The position numbers were made by a program, and so were the translations under genes. Under the pieces are notes generated by a model. The model made no database searches, had not been told where the DNA came from, and worked only from the letters and a program-made list of their open reading frames with translations. A stretch of DNA of 64,000 bases from Yponomeuta sedellus (taxonomy: Eukaryota > Arthropoda > Insecta > Lepidoptera > Yponomeutidae), in the NCBI GenBank assembly GCA_934045075.1, contig OW203749.1, positions 930,001 through 994,000 of the forward strand, written 5' to 3'. Positions 23,350 through 32,900 of the stretch are shown here, piece by piece (positions within the stretch are counted from its first letter, which is position 1; each line of letters begins with the position of its first letter).

Positions 23350-23694
23350 AAAGCGCTCCTGACCTAGTTCAACCGATTGATTGGAATCAATCACTTGAGT
23401 TAAGCAACAACAGACGCGGTCAGGTACAGGATGGGTGACCCTACCTTTAGTGGCATTTTTCCGTGCGCTTCCGTGCTTTGCAAGTCATGTTAAGCTGTTG
23501 GTGCCGGCTGTCATGTAATGGCAGTCGTTAAGCCATGTCAGAAGCTGGTGATAACTTCTGACAGTAAGGCTCGCCACTGTCTTACAATCCTCCACCAACC
23601 CGGACTTGGCCCCCGTGGTGGAGTATGGCCTAACCTTCCTGCGATACAGGAAGAGACCCGTGCCCAGCAGTGGGGACACACAAGGGTTGATACC
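23350..23694 (+). mobile_element. SINE-5S copy
   Basis: A plus-oriented copy of nearly full length. The head has cacttgagttaagcaacaac and caggatgggtgacc, resembling the 5S rRNA internal control region. It ends near gggttgataccg. Confidence 0.8.
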
Positions 23695-23788
23695 GATTAC
23701 GTCCTCAAGCAAATAAATACTGACGGTATGGACCGTTGTGGCTGCCTGTAAGTGAGATAACACTTATCTCGTTTTTCTTTACCCTATG

Positions 23789-24093
23789 AGTGCTTAGTGC
23801 GAGTTTGACAGATGCAATCGAATATCTTTACTACCGCGTTAATCGAGCCTTGAGTAGCGAGTACGAGTAAGTTAACCGTTCGAACTGGCAAAATGCTGTC
23901 ACAGTACAACTCGCACTCGCGTTTATTCGTGTTTTGGCTGGTAAACGTGTTCGCTTCTCAACGTCAGCCATTACAACTCGCACTCAGCAATTTTAATTTC
24001 CATACTTGTCGCTAGGTGGCGCTTCCTCGATGCCATAGAAATATGAGTTTACGTTAACGCGGTCGAGTAGTTAAAAAACTCGTACTAAGCACT
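23789..24093 (-). mobile_element. MITE-A copy 2
   Basis: An inverted copy of 1817-2126, 305 bp, flanked by ATG on both sides (23786-23788 and 24094-24096), which fits a 3-bp target duplication. TIRs begin AGTGCTTAGTGCGAGTTT. Confidence 0.85.
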
Positions 24094-24164
24094 ATGATCT
24101 ATTTGTGGATGTACTTGTGTATACCTGGTCGGTGGTCCCAATTTTTTTCATATAGCCTATAAAC

Positions 24165-24500
24165 GTCCCACTGTAGGGCACAGAACTTCTCTTAGAGATT
24201 GAGTACGGGCTTAATCATAACGCGTGCCCACCGCGGATTGGCCAAATCAAACGCTAATGAAATGAAAAGGTTTTATTCAAAGTAGCGCAGAAACTGCGGC
24301 TTAATGAACGTTACAATTCAAACTAGGTGTTCATTTCAAAATCTAGATCATTTTGGAGAAAAAATGGACAAAAAAACTCCAAACTTCGTCTTTTCAGAGC
24401 TAAAGTTTGAACCTCCGATTCGAGGTTTTTCTCACGATGTTTTCCTTCATAACTTCACAAATGTACTTATACATAATATAACACTAAGGTGTGATAAATA
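24165..24500 (-). mobile_element. Lepidopteran SINE with nested LINE-A 3' end
   Basis: A SINE body (cactgtagggcacagaactt ... ctcacgatgttttccttca) is interrupted at 24257-24410 by a minus-strand LINE-A 3' end ending in the same gaaatgaaaagg tail. Other SINE copies of this type are at 26690, 29110, 39230 and 48890. Confidence 0.6.
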
Positions 24501-24540
24501 ACGTTTAAAAAAAGTTACTAAATTTGAATTCAGGCCGTCT

Positions 24541-24715
24541 GTCTGTTAGCTTTTAGCATATACCTCGGCTACTGTCGGATTCGTGTTATAGTAATATCGG
24601 AACTAATGACACTTAATTTCGAAATAAGCGCAGAAAGTAGTATTACACTTGTGTGCTTTCGGCGAAAACCGAAGCCTACTCTAGAGCCCGAGGTATATTC
24701 TAAAAGCTAACAGAC
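24541..24715. mobile_element. MITE-B copy 1
   Basis: A 175-bp element with imperfect TIRs, gtctgttagcttttag at the left and ctaaaagctaacagac at the right, then aatatacctcgg-type subterminal sequence. Copies or parts are at 36133, 40890, 61818 and 62808. Confidence 0.75.
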
Positions 24716-24769
24716 TGTACGCACGTTAAAAACGAAACAAAAACCAATCAGTTTCTGAACTAAACCAGC

Positions 24770-25366
24770 CAGTACGTTATCGCATACCTCAGCCTGTCGA
24801 GCGGATTATCCCCGCTTTCCCTCCACTCCCTCTGGAAGAGGGCGTTCAGTCGCGCGACGGACAGCCTCCGCTACGTTGGCAGCACTGCGCGTGTGCCGCC
24901 TTTTATTTAAAAATAAAATAATTAAAAAGAAAACGCAATTTGAATTGGAATACCGGAAGTTGACAGCGGCAGTGTCTTTTTTAATACGCGGAATGAATTG
25001 AATTTGGGAAAAAAGGTCGAAGTTGATTGATTTAAAAGTTGTGATAAATATTTTACTTACTTAAATTAGTAATTTTTAATTAAAGAGACCAAATTGGTGA
25101 ATAAATAGGTGCAACGTACGTACAATAACAAAATATCTGTATTTGTATAGTGTACTTCTTAATTATTACTTTTTTTATTGTTTGAATAATGTGTGCGTTC
25201 AAAAACTTAAAAATAAAATTATGTGTGGTGATAAACAAAGTGTTAATGACTAGATTTATAAATTTACCGGTGCAGTCTAATTAGATTTAACAATATTCAA
25301 CAAATTCAATTGGAATGCTCCAGCTAAGTTGCGACGGGCTTCACAGGCGACAGGACTCTTACAAGG
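24770..25366 (+). promoter_or_regulatory. CpG-rich patch with possible untranslated exon and donor
   Basis: 24780-24900 is GC-rich for the region (gtcgcgcgacggacag, actgcgcgtgtgccgcc). The sequence up to 25365 ends in TTACAAG followed by GTAAGATG, a strong donor consensus, so a non-coding 5' exon on the plus strand is possible. No product can be proposed. Confidence 0.22.
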
Positions 25367-25559
25367 TAAGATGGCTGAAGTGCAAAAAGTAATTGAAATG
25401 CATTTAAAAAATGGTTTACACCTTTATTTATAGCAAAAAAAAACAAAAATAACTTAAAATGGACTAAGTGAATCACTTACGGAGTTTAAAGGTAAGTGTA
25501 AGCTATGAGATAAATATAAAGCTCAAATTAATGAAAAAAATATGATATTCAAGACATTT

Positions 25560-25722
25560 ATTATTAGATAGATAGACAACACGTAACATAAAAATGGATA
25601 CAAAGATATTTCTTAACCTAAGAGTACACGGACAGACGGCGGCCTTATCACTAAAAGTGATCTCTTCCCGACTACACCTTTGGGTGGACTTTACTAATAC
25701 ACTGGAGAAGGAAGTAGGTTTA
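25560..25722 (-). mobile_element. SINE/LINE tail family (minus)
   Basis: Starts with tagatagatagac and continues with the ggcggccttatcacta and gatctcttccc core of the family at 18275 and 35390. Confidence 0.6.
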
Positions 25723-25830
25723 CAAACATAGAAAATAATTAAAAACTATAAAAAATCAGGACTGTTTCTTAGCGGCTAGTTAGATCTTTGATAATTTATT
25801 ATTTTAGCTATATAGGTTGAAATTTTGTAT

Positions 25831-26196
25831 CGTTATCAACCCTTATATGTCCCCACTGCTGGGGCACGGGTCGCTACCTGCATCGCAGGAAGGTTAGGCC
25901 ATACTCCACCACGGGGGCCAAGTCCGGGTTGGCGGAGGATTGTAAGACAGTGGCGGGCCTTACTGTCAGAAGTTATCAAGCCGCCCATAAGGCCTCTGAC
26001 ATGGCTTAACGACTGCCATTACATGACAGCCGGCACCAACGGCTTAACGTGCCTTGCGAGGCACGGAAGCGCTCGGAAAAATGCCACTAGCGTTAGTCGC
26101 AGGACGCTCACCCATCCTGTACCTAACCGCGCCTGTTGTTGCTTAACCAAGTGATTGTTTCCAATCACTCGGTTCGCCTAGGCCACGAGCGCTTCA
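25831..26196 (-). mobile_element. SINE-5S copy, near full length
   Basis: One of the longest copies, about 365 bp. The 5S-like head is at the right end, reading on the minus strand caggatgggtgagcg and ttaagcaacaacaggcg. The left end is gttatcaacccttatatg. Confidence 0.85.
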
Positions 26197-26459
26197 TTAT
26201 ATATGTATTTTATTTAAATTTACGAGTAAAGACGGGCCTTTGACTTTAAATTTTCCATTTAATCTAAGTAAATTTCTTAAATGGCTATATTATTATTTTT
26301 TATGCACTAACCCATGCTAAATAGGTTCTTAAATGGCACCACCAAATTCTCCACTAGCGTCGCTATCAACTGAACAGACAAGATGGTGGCACTGTGGCAG
26401 TTCTGCTGCCCATGTATTTAGTTCATTAAAACCATAATATTACGAGGATTTCTACGCTT

Positions 26460-26850
26460 TCATTTATAATAAATAATAATATTGGCCTTTTCGCATCTAC
26501 TAAATGAGATGATTTATACAGCGTCCAGTGGTATCTTCACTCACGCTAGTTGGGTGAAGGGACCACTCCGACGCTGTTGTGCCTGGGACATGGTTTTATA
26601 GATGGTGTAGGCTTGCCCAGCACCTATACAAACCTGACAGCTTAGTCGGCCTAGCCCACAGGAAAGACTATAGTCAGTCGTGCGGAGCCAACCAAGCCGC
26701 GGGTTTCCTCACGATGTTTTCCTTCAATGTTAGCGTGTGGTACCTATTGCGACTACAAATTCGCAAATGTACGTAACTTTGAAATTAAACAAAGTCATTG
26801 GTACATGCCCGCACTCGGGATCGAACCTGGGTCATGGACTTGCTTTGATT
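26460..26850 (+). repeat. Repeat C copy 2 continuing into a lepidopteran SINE
   Basis: Repeat C (26460-26700) is followed by gtttcctcacgatgttttcc and a tRNA-like end on the minus strand, gggatcgaacc. The same junction style appears at 56805 and 58330. Confidence 0.6.
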
Positions 26851-26934
26851 TATATGATTGATAATTATACAGTCCATTTTTTTCCGTCGTTTTTACTTTT
26901 ATAACGTAACTAATTTTAGAATACAAAGTCAATA

Positions 26935-27181
26935 CAGTCTATTTATTCTTACTTGTCCAATTTAGTAAACAAGATTCTACCCTTAAACTGTGACTGTTTA
27001 GTCCAAAACTGCCATATTTCCATAAATGAAGTAACCTGGAACACTCTTTTAGATAACACGCTGCCAATTTTATAAACATTTCTTGAATTTGCGAGAAAAA
27101 ATTTCTAGTTTAGGCATCTAATCTCAATTTTAAGGTTAGAATATTGTTTACTAAATTGGACAAGTAAGAATAAATAGACTG
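26935..27181. mobile_element. Mariner-like MITE-D
   Basis: A 247-bp element starting CAGT and ending ACTG with TA on both sides (26933-26934, 27182-27183). The inverted repeats are identical over about 38 bases (left begins cagtctatttattcttactt). The TA target and CAGT ends fit the Tc1/mariner group. No coding. Confidence 0.88.
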
Positions 27182-27194
27182 TACAGTCGACTAT

Positions 27195-27395
27195 TTCGTA
27201 GGTCTAGCGGTATCACGACTGATTACCAGGCCTGAGGTCGTGGGTTCAATTCCCACTGGGGGCCGCCGTACATTTGTACAAGATGGTCTCAGTCTGGGCG
27301 CATTTCCATGTTTGTGATGTCCCAGCATGGCTACCATAGCACAGGGTATCCTAGTTTGGGACCAGGCCCTAGAGTCTAATACTTACATAGTTTTT
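27195..27395 (+). mobile_element. tRNA-derived SINE
   Basis: A tRNA-like head, ggtctagcggtatcac (A-box region) and gtgggttcaattcccac (B box), is followed by the body gggcgcatttccatg and a tail with cacagggtatcctag. It would be transcribed by RNA polymerase III from the internal boxes if complete. Confidence 0.75.
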
Positions 27396-27523
27396 CAATC
27401 TTCGACGACCTCTGTGGCGAAAAAGAGAAAGGAAAAAGAAAGAAAAAAAGAAGGAAAAAAAAATTAGAAACGAAAAAGAATAAATGACAGAGACAAAAAA
27501 AAAGAAACCCAATAGACTAAGTA

Positions 27524-27736
27524 CAGTGCGTTCACATTAACTTGACGCGTGAGAGAATTGGTAACATTGAGATGTTTACTGTTACCATGTTAAATAAGAA
27601 ATCTATCCCATTACTTGGGGAAAATAAAAGGATTGAGGGCTTGTTTTACCATCTTCCGATTAGGTCCAAAAGCTAATTCACATGTTATGTCCTTGTTACC
27701 AATTCTCTCACGCGTCAAGTTAATGTGAACGCACTG
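27524..27736. mobile_element. Mariner-like MITE-C copy 1
   Basis: A 213-bp element with TA flanks (27522-27523, 27737-27738), CAGT/ACTG ends and long inverted repeats of about 42 bases that begin cagtgcgttcacattaactt. Nearly identical to 38817-39029, which has the same length. Confidence 0.92.
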
Positions 27737-27760
27737 TACATATTAATTTAAAGTTTTATT

Positions 27761-28179
27761 ATACTATTTTTATTTTAATGCACTAACCCGTGCTAAGGAA
27801 CAAATTTAAAAACCTATTTAGAGGCTAAAAAATTCACCCATGCCGGGATTCGAACCCGCAACCTCTGGCTATTCGTGCCAGCGCTCTACCAATTGAGCCA
27901 ATGGGCGACTCACGGCATCAGTGAAATTTCGAACCTCTTTACACTATTCTCTGTATTACGTACAGGCAGTGACATCTGACTTAAGCAAATTGCATTACTT
28001 ACAGCCCCGACTACCTACTTTGCAGTTAGGTTTAACATCGGAACGATATCACTGTACCCACATGATTAAACTATTTTTATTTTAATGCACTAACCCGTGC
28101 TAAGGAACAAATTTAAAAACCTATTTAGAGGCTAAAAATTTTGAATTTTTGGGTGAAATTTTTAGCCTCTAAATAGGTT
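27761..28179 (-). mobile_element. TBU copy with 14-bp target-site duplication
   Basis: The insert is flanked by TTTAAAGTTTTATT at 27747-27760 and 28180-28193. It holds one full unit plus a second aaaaacctatttagaggcta motif 307 bases on (27808 and 28115), then a short inverted end. In sense the 3' end is gcattaaaataaaaatag. The minus-strand tRNA-like part is at about 27836-27910. Confidence 0.88.
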
Positions 28180-28404
28180 TTTAAAGTTTTATTTTTAACA
28201 TTGACATCCTCATTGCGTAATGAAATATTGTAACTTAATTTTATCATAATTTACTCAAATCAAATCAAATTCATTTATTTGTGAAACATGCGTGTACATA
28301 AAAGTTCTTATAATTAATAAAGCTTCAGCATATTTTGCCGTAAAGGCGTACAAATATTAAATTAACATGTTAAAATAACGAATATTTACAGAACTGACAT
28401 AATT

Positions 28405-28632
28405 TATTTTATGCCACACCTGGCAATAAAGTGGCTTTTTCCGCACGCTGCGCGTACGGAAAAAGCCGCTTTCTGGCCAAGTGTAGACATAAAAAGATGT
28501 ACACAACATGGGAGGTAATAAAGAAAGCTCTCGATCGCATATTTATGTCCCTCGCTTGCAGCTCGAGCCGCAAACTTCTGCGATCTCTGCCTTTCTTTGT
28601 ATTACCACCCTAGTTGTGTAATGTACTATTAC
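28405..28632 (+). repeat. Dispersed repeat D, copy 2
   Basis: Nearly identical to 15535-15762, with small indels around aaaaagccgctttctggcca. The related frames in the two copies differ by frameshifts, so it is treated as non-coding. Confidence 0.75.
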
Positions 28633-28717
28633 ATTTTATCCAAATTCATGACTTAAAGGTCGCCACATTATAAATAGTGGCAGAACCTGGCACAAATTAA
28701 AAAATAAAATAAAAATA

Positions 28718-28875
28718 AGACCTCTGTGGCCTAGCGGTAGCGCATCTGCCTACCACGCAAGAGGTCCCGGTTTCGAATCCCGGCTGGAGACAAAAAAACC
28801 CCAGGTGTTGGATGTTAATATGTTTGTGAAGTCGTTGTTTCTGGTTCCCACGACACAGGGTATAGCAGTGTCTGT
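28718..28875 (+). mobile_element. tRNA-derived SINE
   Basis: A tRNA-like head with A box tggcctagcggtagcgc and a B-box-like cggtttcgaatcccgg (one extra T), then ggtgttggatgttaatatg and the tail cacgacacagggtatagc. The extra B-box base and weak acceptor pairing argue against a functional tRNA. Confidence 0.7.
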
Positions 28876-29099
28876 TATTTACCTCAACTTGGTTGTCTGC
28901 AAAGCAACAGCGAAACAATGTCAGTCCAGGGGTATAACCCGCGCAAATTAAATAGGCATCTCTCGCGGAGAAGATCGAATCGCGCGAGGCGCCCAGTTAA
29001 GTAGCACGGGTTACACCGTTGCAATGCGATTGGTTACTAGACTACTGATAGTGTGAATGAAACGACCATTACCGGACTAATATGACTCTATTGAACAAA

Positions 29100-29370
29100 T
29101 ATGCAGACGCTCAAGTTTTTCACGATGTTTTCCTTCACTTCAGCGAAGTGAATTTTTAAATAAAATATTTTACTATTTTAATTTTTTTAATGCACTAACC
29201 CGAGCTAAGGAACAAATTTATTTAAAATTTAGCCTCTAAATAGGTTTTTAAATAAAATATTTTGTATTTGTATTTGCTACTAACGACACAACTGTAAACA
29301 ACTTTGAAAACAAAGTCATTGATACATTCCGGGATTCGAAGCCACGACCTCCCGAATATGAGGCGGTCTG
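29100..29370 (-). mobile_element. Lepidopteran SINE split by a TBU fragment
   Basis: The SINE body (cacgatgttttccttcac) and its tRNA-like end (gggattcgaagccacgacc on the plus strand) are separated by the TBU insertion at 29172-29244. Confidence 0.6.
29172..29244 (-). mobile_element. Short TBU copy with 19-bp target-site duplication
   Basis: A 73-bp insert between two exact copies of TTTTTAAATAAAATATTTT (29153-29171 and 29245-29263). In sense it runs from within cctatttagaggct to the same 3' end as other copies (gcattaaaaaaattaaaata). It has no tRNA part, so it is a 5'-truncated copy. Confidence 0.85.
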
Positions 29371-29605
29371 CCACTCTGTGGGTCCATACATCATTATCAT
29401 CAATTATAAGGCGCCCACTGCAGTACTGCCCGATATATTTATATTATAAGTGCGAGTGAGACCACTCATTACAACTGTGTTCGCCTCTCACTTGCCAAAT
29501 CGGAGACAGTGCATTGGCTTTTTATATTGTGTAGTTTATTCTATTGGTCGAAAATGCATGTTAATTATGTCAGATTGTAATAATTGGACCGAAAATAAAC
29601 GGAAT

Positions 29606-30108
29606 GCAAAAACCTATTTAGAGGCTAAAAATTCCACCCATGCCGGGATTCGAACCCGCGACCTCTGGCTATCCGTGCCAGCGCTCTTACCAACTGAGCT
29701 AATGTGCGACTTACCGGCATCAGTGGAATTTCGAACTTCTTTACAATACTCTGTATTACGCACAGGCAGCGACATCTGGCTGAAGTAATTTGCATCACTT
29801 GCAGCCCCGACCTACTTTGCAGTTAGGTTTTACATCGGAATGATATCGCTGTACCCACATGATTATATAATTATGCACTAACCCGTGCTAAGGATAATTT
29901 TAAACACCTATTTAGAGGCTAAAAATTCCACCCATGCCGGGATTCGAACCCGCGACCTCTGGCTATCCGTGCCATCGCTCTTACACAACATTCTCTGTAT
30001 TACGTACAGAGGTCGCGGGTTCGAATCCCGGCATGGGTGGAATTTTTAGCCTCTAATTAGGTTTTTAAAATTATCCTTAGCACGGGTTAGAGCATTAAAA
30101 ATAATATA
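29606..30108 (-). mobile_element. TBU copy, one unit plus a fold-back unit
   Basis: A complete unit (29606-29910, tRNA-like part minus strand) is followed by a near-perfect palindrome at about 29913-30066 made of two tRNA-like halves facing each other. The ends carry cctatttagaggctaaaaat and its complement. Confidence 0.8.
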
Positions 30109-31044
30109 AACGAAATTCATTCCAGTCTCAACGGCAGATCGGTGTTTAATTCTAACACAGCAACACTCCTGTAGAAATTTTACATACATCAGCAAAGCAG
30201 GTGCAGCAGAAAACCAGGGCTGGTCACTGGTGGCTAGCATTTCATATCAAATAAACACATTTTCTTTCTTTCTTCTTTTATTTTGCTAAGCTGCAGCGTT
30301 TTTATTTAGTTGCAATTGCGTTCGCACTATTGTATTTCCAATATCTTTGTGTATTTTTTATGTTTTTCATATTTTTGTTCCATCTAGATGTTATGTTTCT
30401 CATAAAGCTTTTCCAAGCTTCCATACATACAATAATATGAAGCTCTTTATTGCGAATAAACTCCTGCTTTCACGAAGATCCATCTATAGTAGGTACTCGT
30501 AGGCTAGCATAGCAACCATCTAGCTACCAAGAAGGTCAACATACACACATACCTATCTTCCTATCAGTTAAAATTAAAAACAACAAATTTATTGCGGATA
30601 AACTCTCCTGCTTTCACGAAAATGTATCTACAGTGGGCTAGCAACCATTTGGCAACCAAGGAGGTCAACATACCTACATACCAACTCATCGGTTAAAAAT
30701 AAAAATTAAAAACAATAAATGGCCAGTCCGCTCGAGTAAGTGCAACGTCAAAACAGTTTCGTGTTTCCGAACGCGTTAAAATTTTAAAAACAAACCTCTT
30801 TGTTCCGCGCCCTCCTTCGAGTTCCAATTTTGAATTATTGCTCCTTTTGTTCTTTGTTCAGCCTATTTTTTTCTCGCGGAACGCTGAGCGGGTCACTGTT
30901 AATCTAAAAGTGTCAAATTGATGTTTTGTTCCATTTTCTCAGAGAGTACTTGCTACAAGATTTTCGTCTGTACTACAAGTATAAAGAGAATATTATTATA
31001 CCAAAAATATTCTATCAAAAGGTACTTCTGTTTTTTTTATGCGG
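30109..31044. other. Non-coding
   Basis: AT-rich DNA with an internal approximate duplication of about 130 bases (30440-30540 and 30585-30680, around aactcctgctttcacgaa). A slightly CpG-richer patch is at 30720-30890. Confidence 0.4.
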
Positions 31045-31336
31045 CTCGACCGCGCTGTCAGGTGCAGGATGGGTGACCGTCCCGTTACTACCGCTAGTTA
31101 GTAGCATTTTTTCCGAGCGTTTCCGTGCCTCGCAAGGCACGTTAAGCCGTTGGTACCGGCTGTCATGTAGCGCAGTCTTTAAGCCATGTCAGAGGCCTTA
31201 TAGGCGGCTTCATAACTTCTGACATTAAGGCTCGCCACTGTCTTACAATCCTCCACCGTGGAGTATTGTCTAACCTTCCTGCGATGCAGGAAGAGACCCG
31301 TGCCCCAGCAGTGGGGTCATACAAGGGTTGATATCG
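31045..31336 (+). mobile_element. SINE-5S copy, truncated at the 5' end
   Basis: Begins within the 5S-like head (gtcaggtgcaggatgggtga) and ends gggttgatatcg. Confidence 0.78.
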
Positions 31337-31410
31337 CTTTTTCTTGTTCCGACGACACAGGGTATCCTAGTGTGGGGCCAGAAGCAATGTATGTGCCTGT
31401 ATGTAAATGT
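31337..31410 (+). repeat. tRNA-SINE tail
   Basis: Contains ccgacgacacagggtatcct and gtgtggggccagaagcaatg, the tail of the SINE at 27195; related tails are at 47220 and 53225 on the minus strand. Confidence 0.5.
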
Positions 31411-31554
31411 TATTAGATAAAGGATCTTGACAAGCAGACGGACGGATGGACGGACAAGAGGGTTCTGTACCATTTTTAAGGTACTGAATCCTAAAAATGT
31501 AATATGGTTTTTTCCATTAGCCGCGCTAGAGTCATTGCAAAGTGCCCAGGAAGC

Positions 31555-31715
31555 AGGAAGCGTAAATAAAAAATCCCTAATTTCTTTCTTGTCTCCGCCT
31601 ATAGTTTCCTGGGAGAAATAGCTTTTAGTAATAAGGCCGCCAATTGTACTATATTTTTATATTATCTCTGTTACTGTAATTTCTGTGCACATTAAAGAAT
31701 ATTTTATTTAATTAT
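31555..31715 (+). mobile_element. SINE/LINE tail family (plus)
   Basis: Has cctgggagaaatagctttta, ataaggccgccaattgtact and ttaaagaatatt, as at 32760-32900. Confidence 0.6.
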
Positions 31716-31724
31716 TACTAGCTG

Positions 31725-31905
31725 ACCCAGCGAACTTCGTCATACCGCCTAACAGTCGATTCTTTAATTTTTTTTTTTCTCTCCGTAAGAACCATCCTCG
31801 TACTTCAAGGAATATTCTAGAAAAGAATTAGCGAAATCGGTTCAGCTGCTCTCGAGATTTGCCCTTGCCAACACATTCAGCAATTCATTTCTATATTATA
31901 GATGA
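31725..31905 (+). mobile_element. Retroelement tail ctagctgacccagcg family (plus)
   Basis: Begins ctagctgacccagcgaactt, contains cctaacagtcgattctttaa, and ends near attcagcaattcatttctat. It is the plus-strand counterpart of 20640-20845. Confidence 0.7.
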
Positions 31906-32759
31906 TAATAAAAATAATGAAATCTAACGTAATGATTAACTGTTATCTATTGAATTGATTTACTAACATTACTTAACTATGAAAATATTTCCTGTCTTGG
32001 ATGGTAGTCAGCTTAAAACACGAGAGCAATTATTACGATGCATAAATAACTTAAGTCCACAATCAATGCGAGCTCGAATTGACAAAGTATTCAACTACCT
32101 ACCTATCCAGCCACATCGCGTCAAAGCTGCTCGAGTATTTTAAAAAGACGAACATCAATTAAATCGACAAACAACGAAAACGCCGCGCAAACACAAAACG
32201 GGGCCCTCAAATCGGTGGGGTTCTCAACGGTAGATAGAGCACGTACTAATGGGGCGCGCTGATTGGTCGCCGCCGAGCTACGCCACCCTGCGCCCAACCA
32301 ATCAGGTGCGAGGGTTGGCACCCCTGCGAGGGAGGCTGTTCGAATTTTGAATTGAATTTTTCTTTTCGAATTTGGGATTTTATTGCTGTCCGGTTTCGGT
32401 TCGGTTTTTTGATGGGAATTTCGAATAGTGCATCAGATGACAAATGGAGTAAGTTTAAACGATCACGTTTTAGGGTTCCGTAGTGAACAAAAGAATATTA
32501 TTATAATCTTAAAGCAAGGTTAAGGAGTTTTATCTGTCCCTGCAAGTTTACTATTCGTGCATTCTCCTTTTTACTGTCTTTTCCGTGGAGACAATATAGG
32601 TACACAATATTGTATTTATTTCCTCATCGCGTAGATTGTTATTATAACGGATTTATGTAAGTTTATCATAACTATATATATAATTGTTTACATAGGCATA
32701 TTGTTATTTACATAAGTAGTGTATCTTCATATTTGCACCGACTACGCGTCTCTTATTTC
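31906..32759. promoter_or_regulatory. Non-coding with a CCAAT/CpG promoter-like patch
   Basis: Between about 32190 and 32340 the GC content rises and two facing CCAAT boxes occur (gctgattggtcgcc and caaccaatcaggtg, about 40 bases apart). Such a pattern is common in bidirectional or housekeeping promoters, but no adjacent exon was identified. The rest is AT-rich. Confidence 0.25.
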
Positions 32760-32900
32760 CTTCAGCAACTTTCCGTCGCAAGGTTGTCTGGAAGAAATTG
32801 CTTTCAGAAATAAGGCCGCCAATTTTACTTGGTATCTTTACATGTCTCATAATTATGTGCTCTTGTGTACAATAAAGAATATTCTTATCTTATCGCCAAA
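32760..32900 (+). mobile_element. SINE/LINE tail family (plus)
   Basis: Contains ggttgtctggaagaaattgc, ataaggccgccaattttact and caataaagaatattcttatc. Confidence 0.6.

Noticed and set aside
28718..28790. A functional tRNA gene
   Set aside because: The B box has an extra base and the sequence runs directly into a SINE body and tail.
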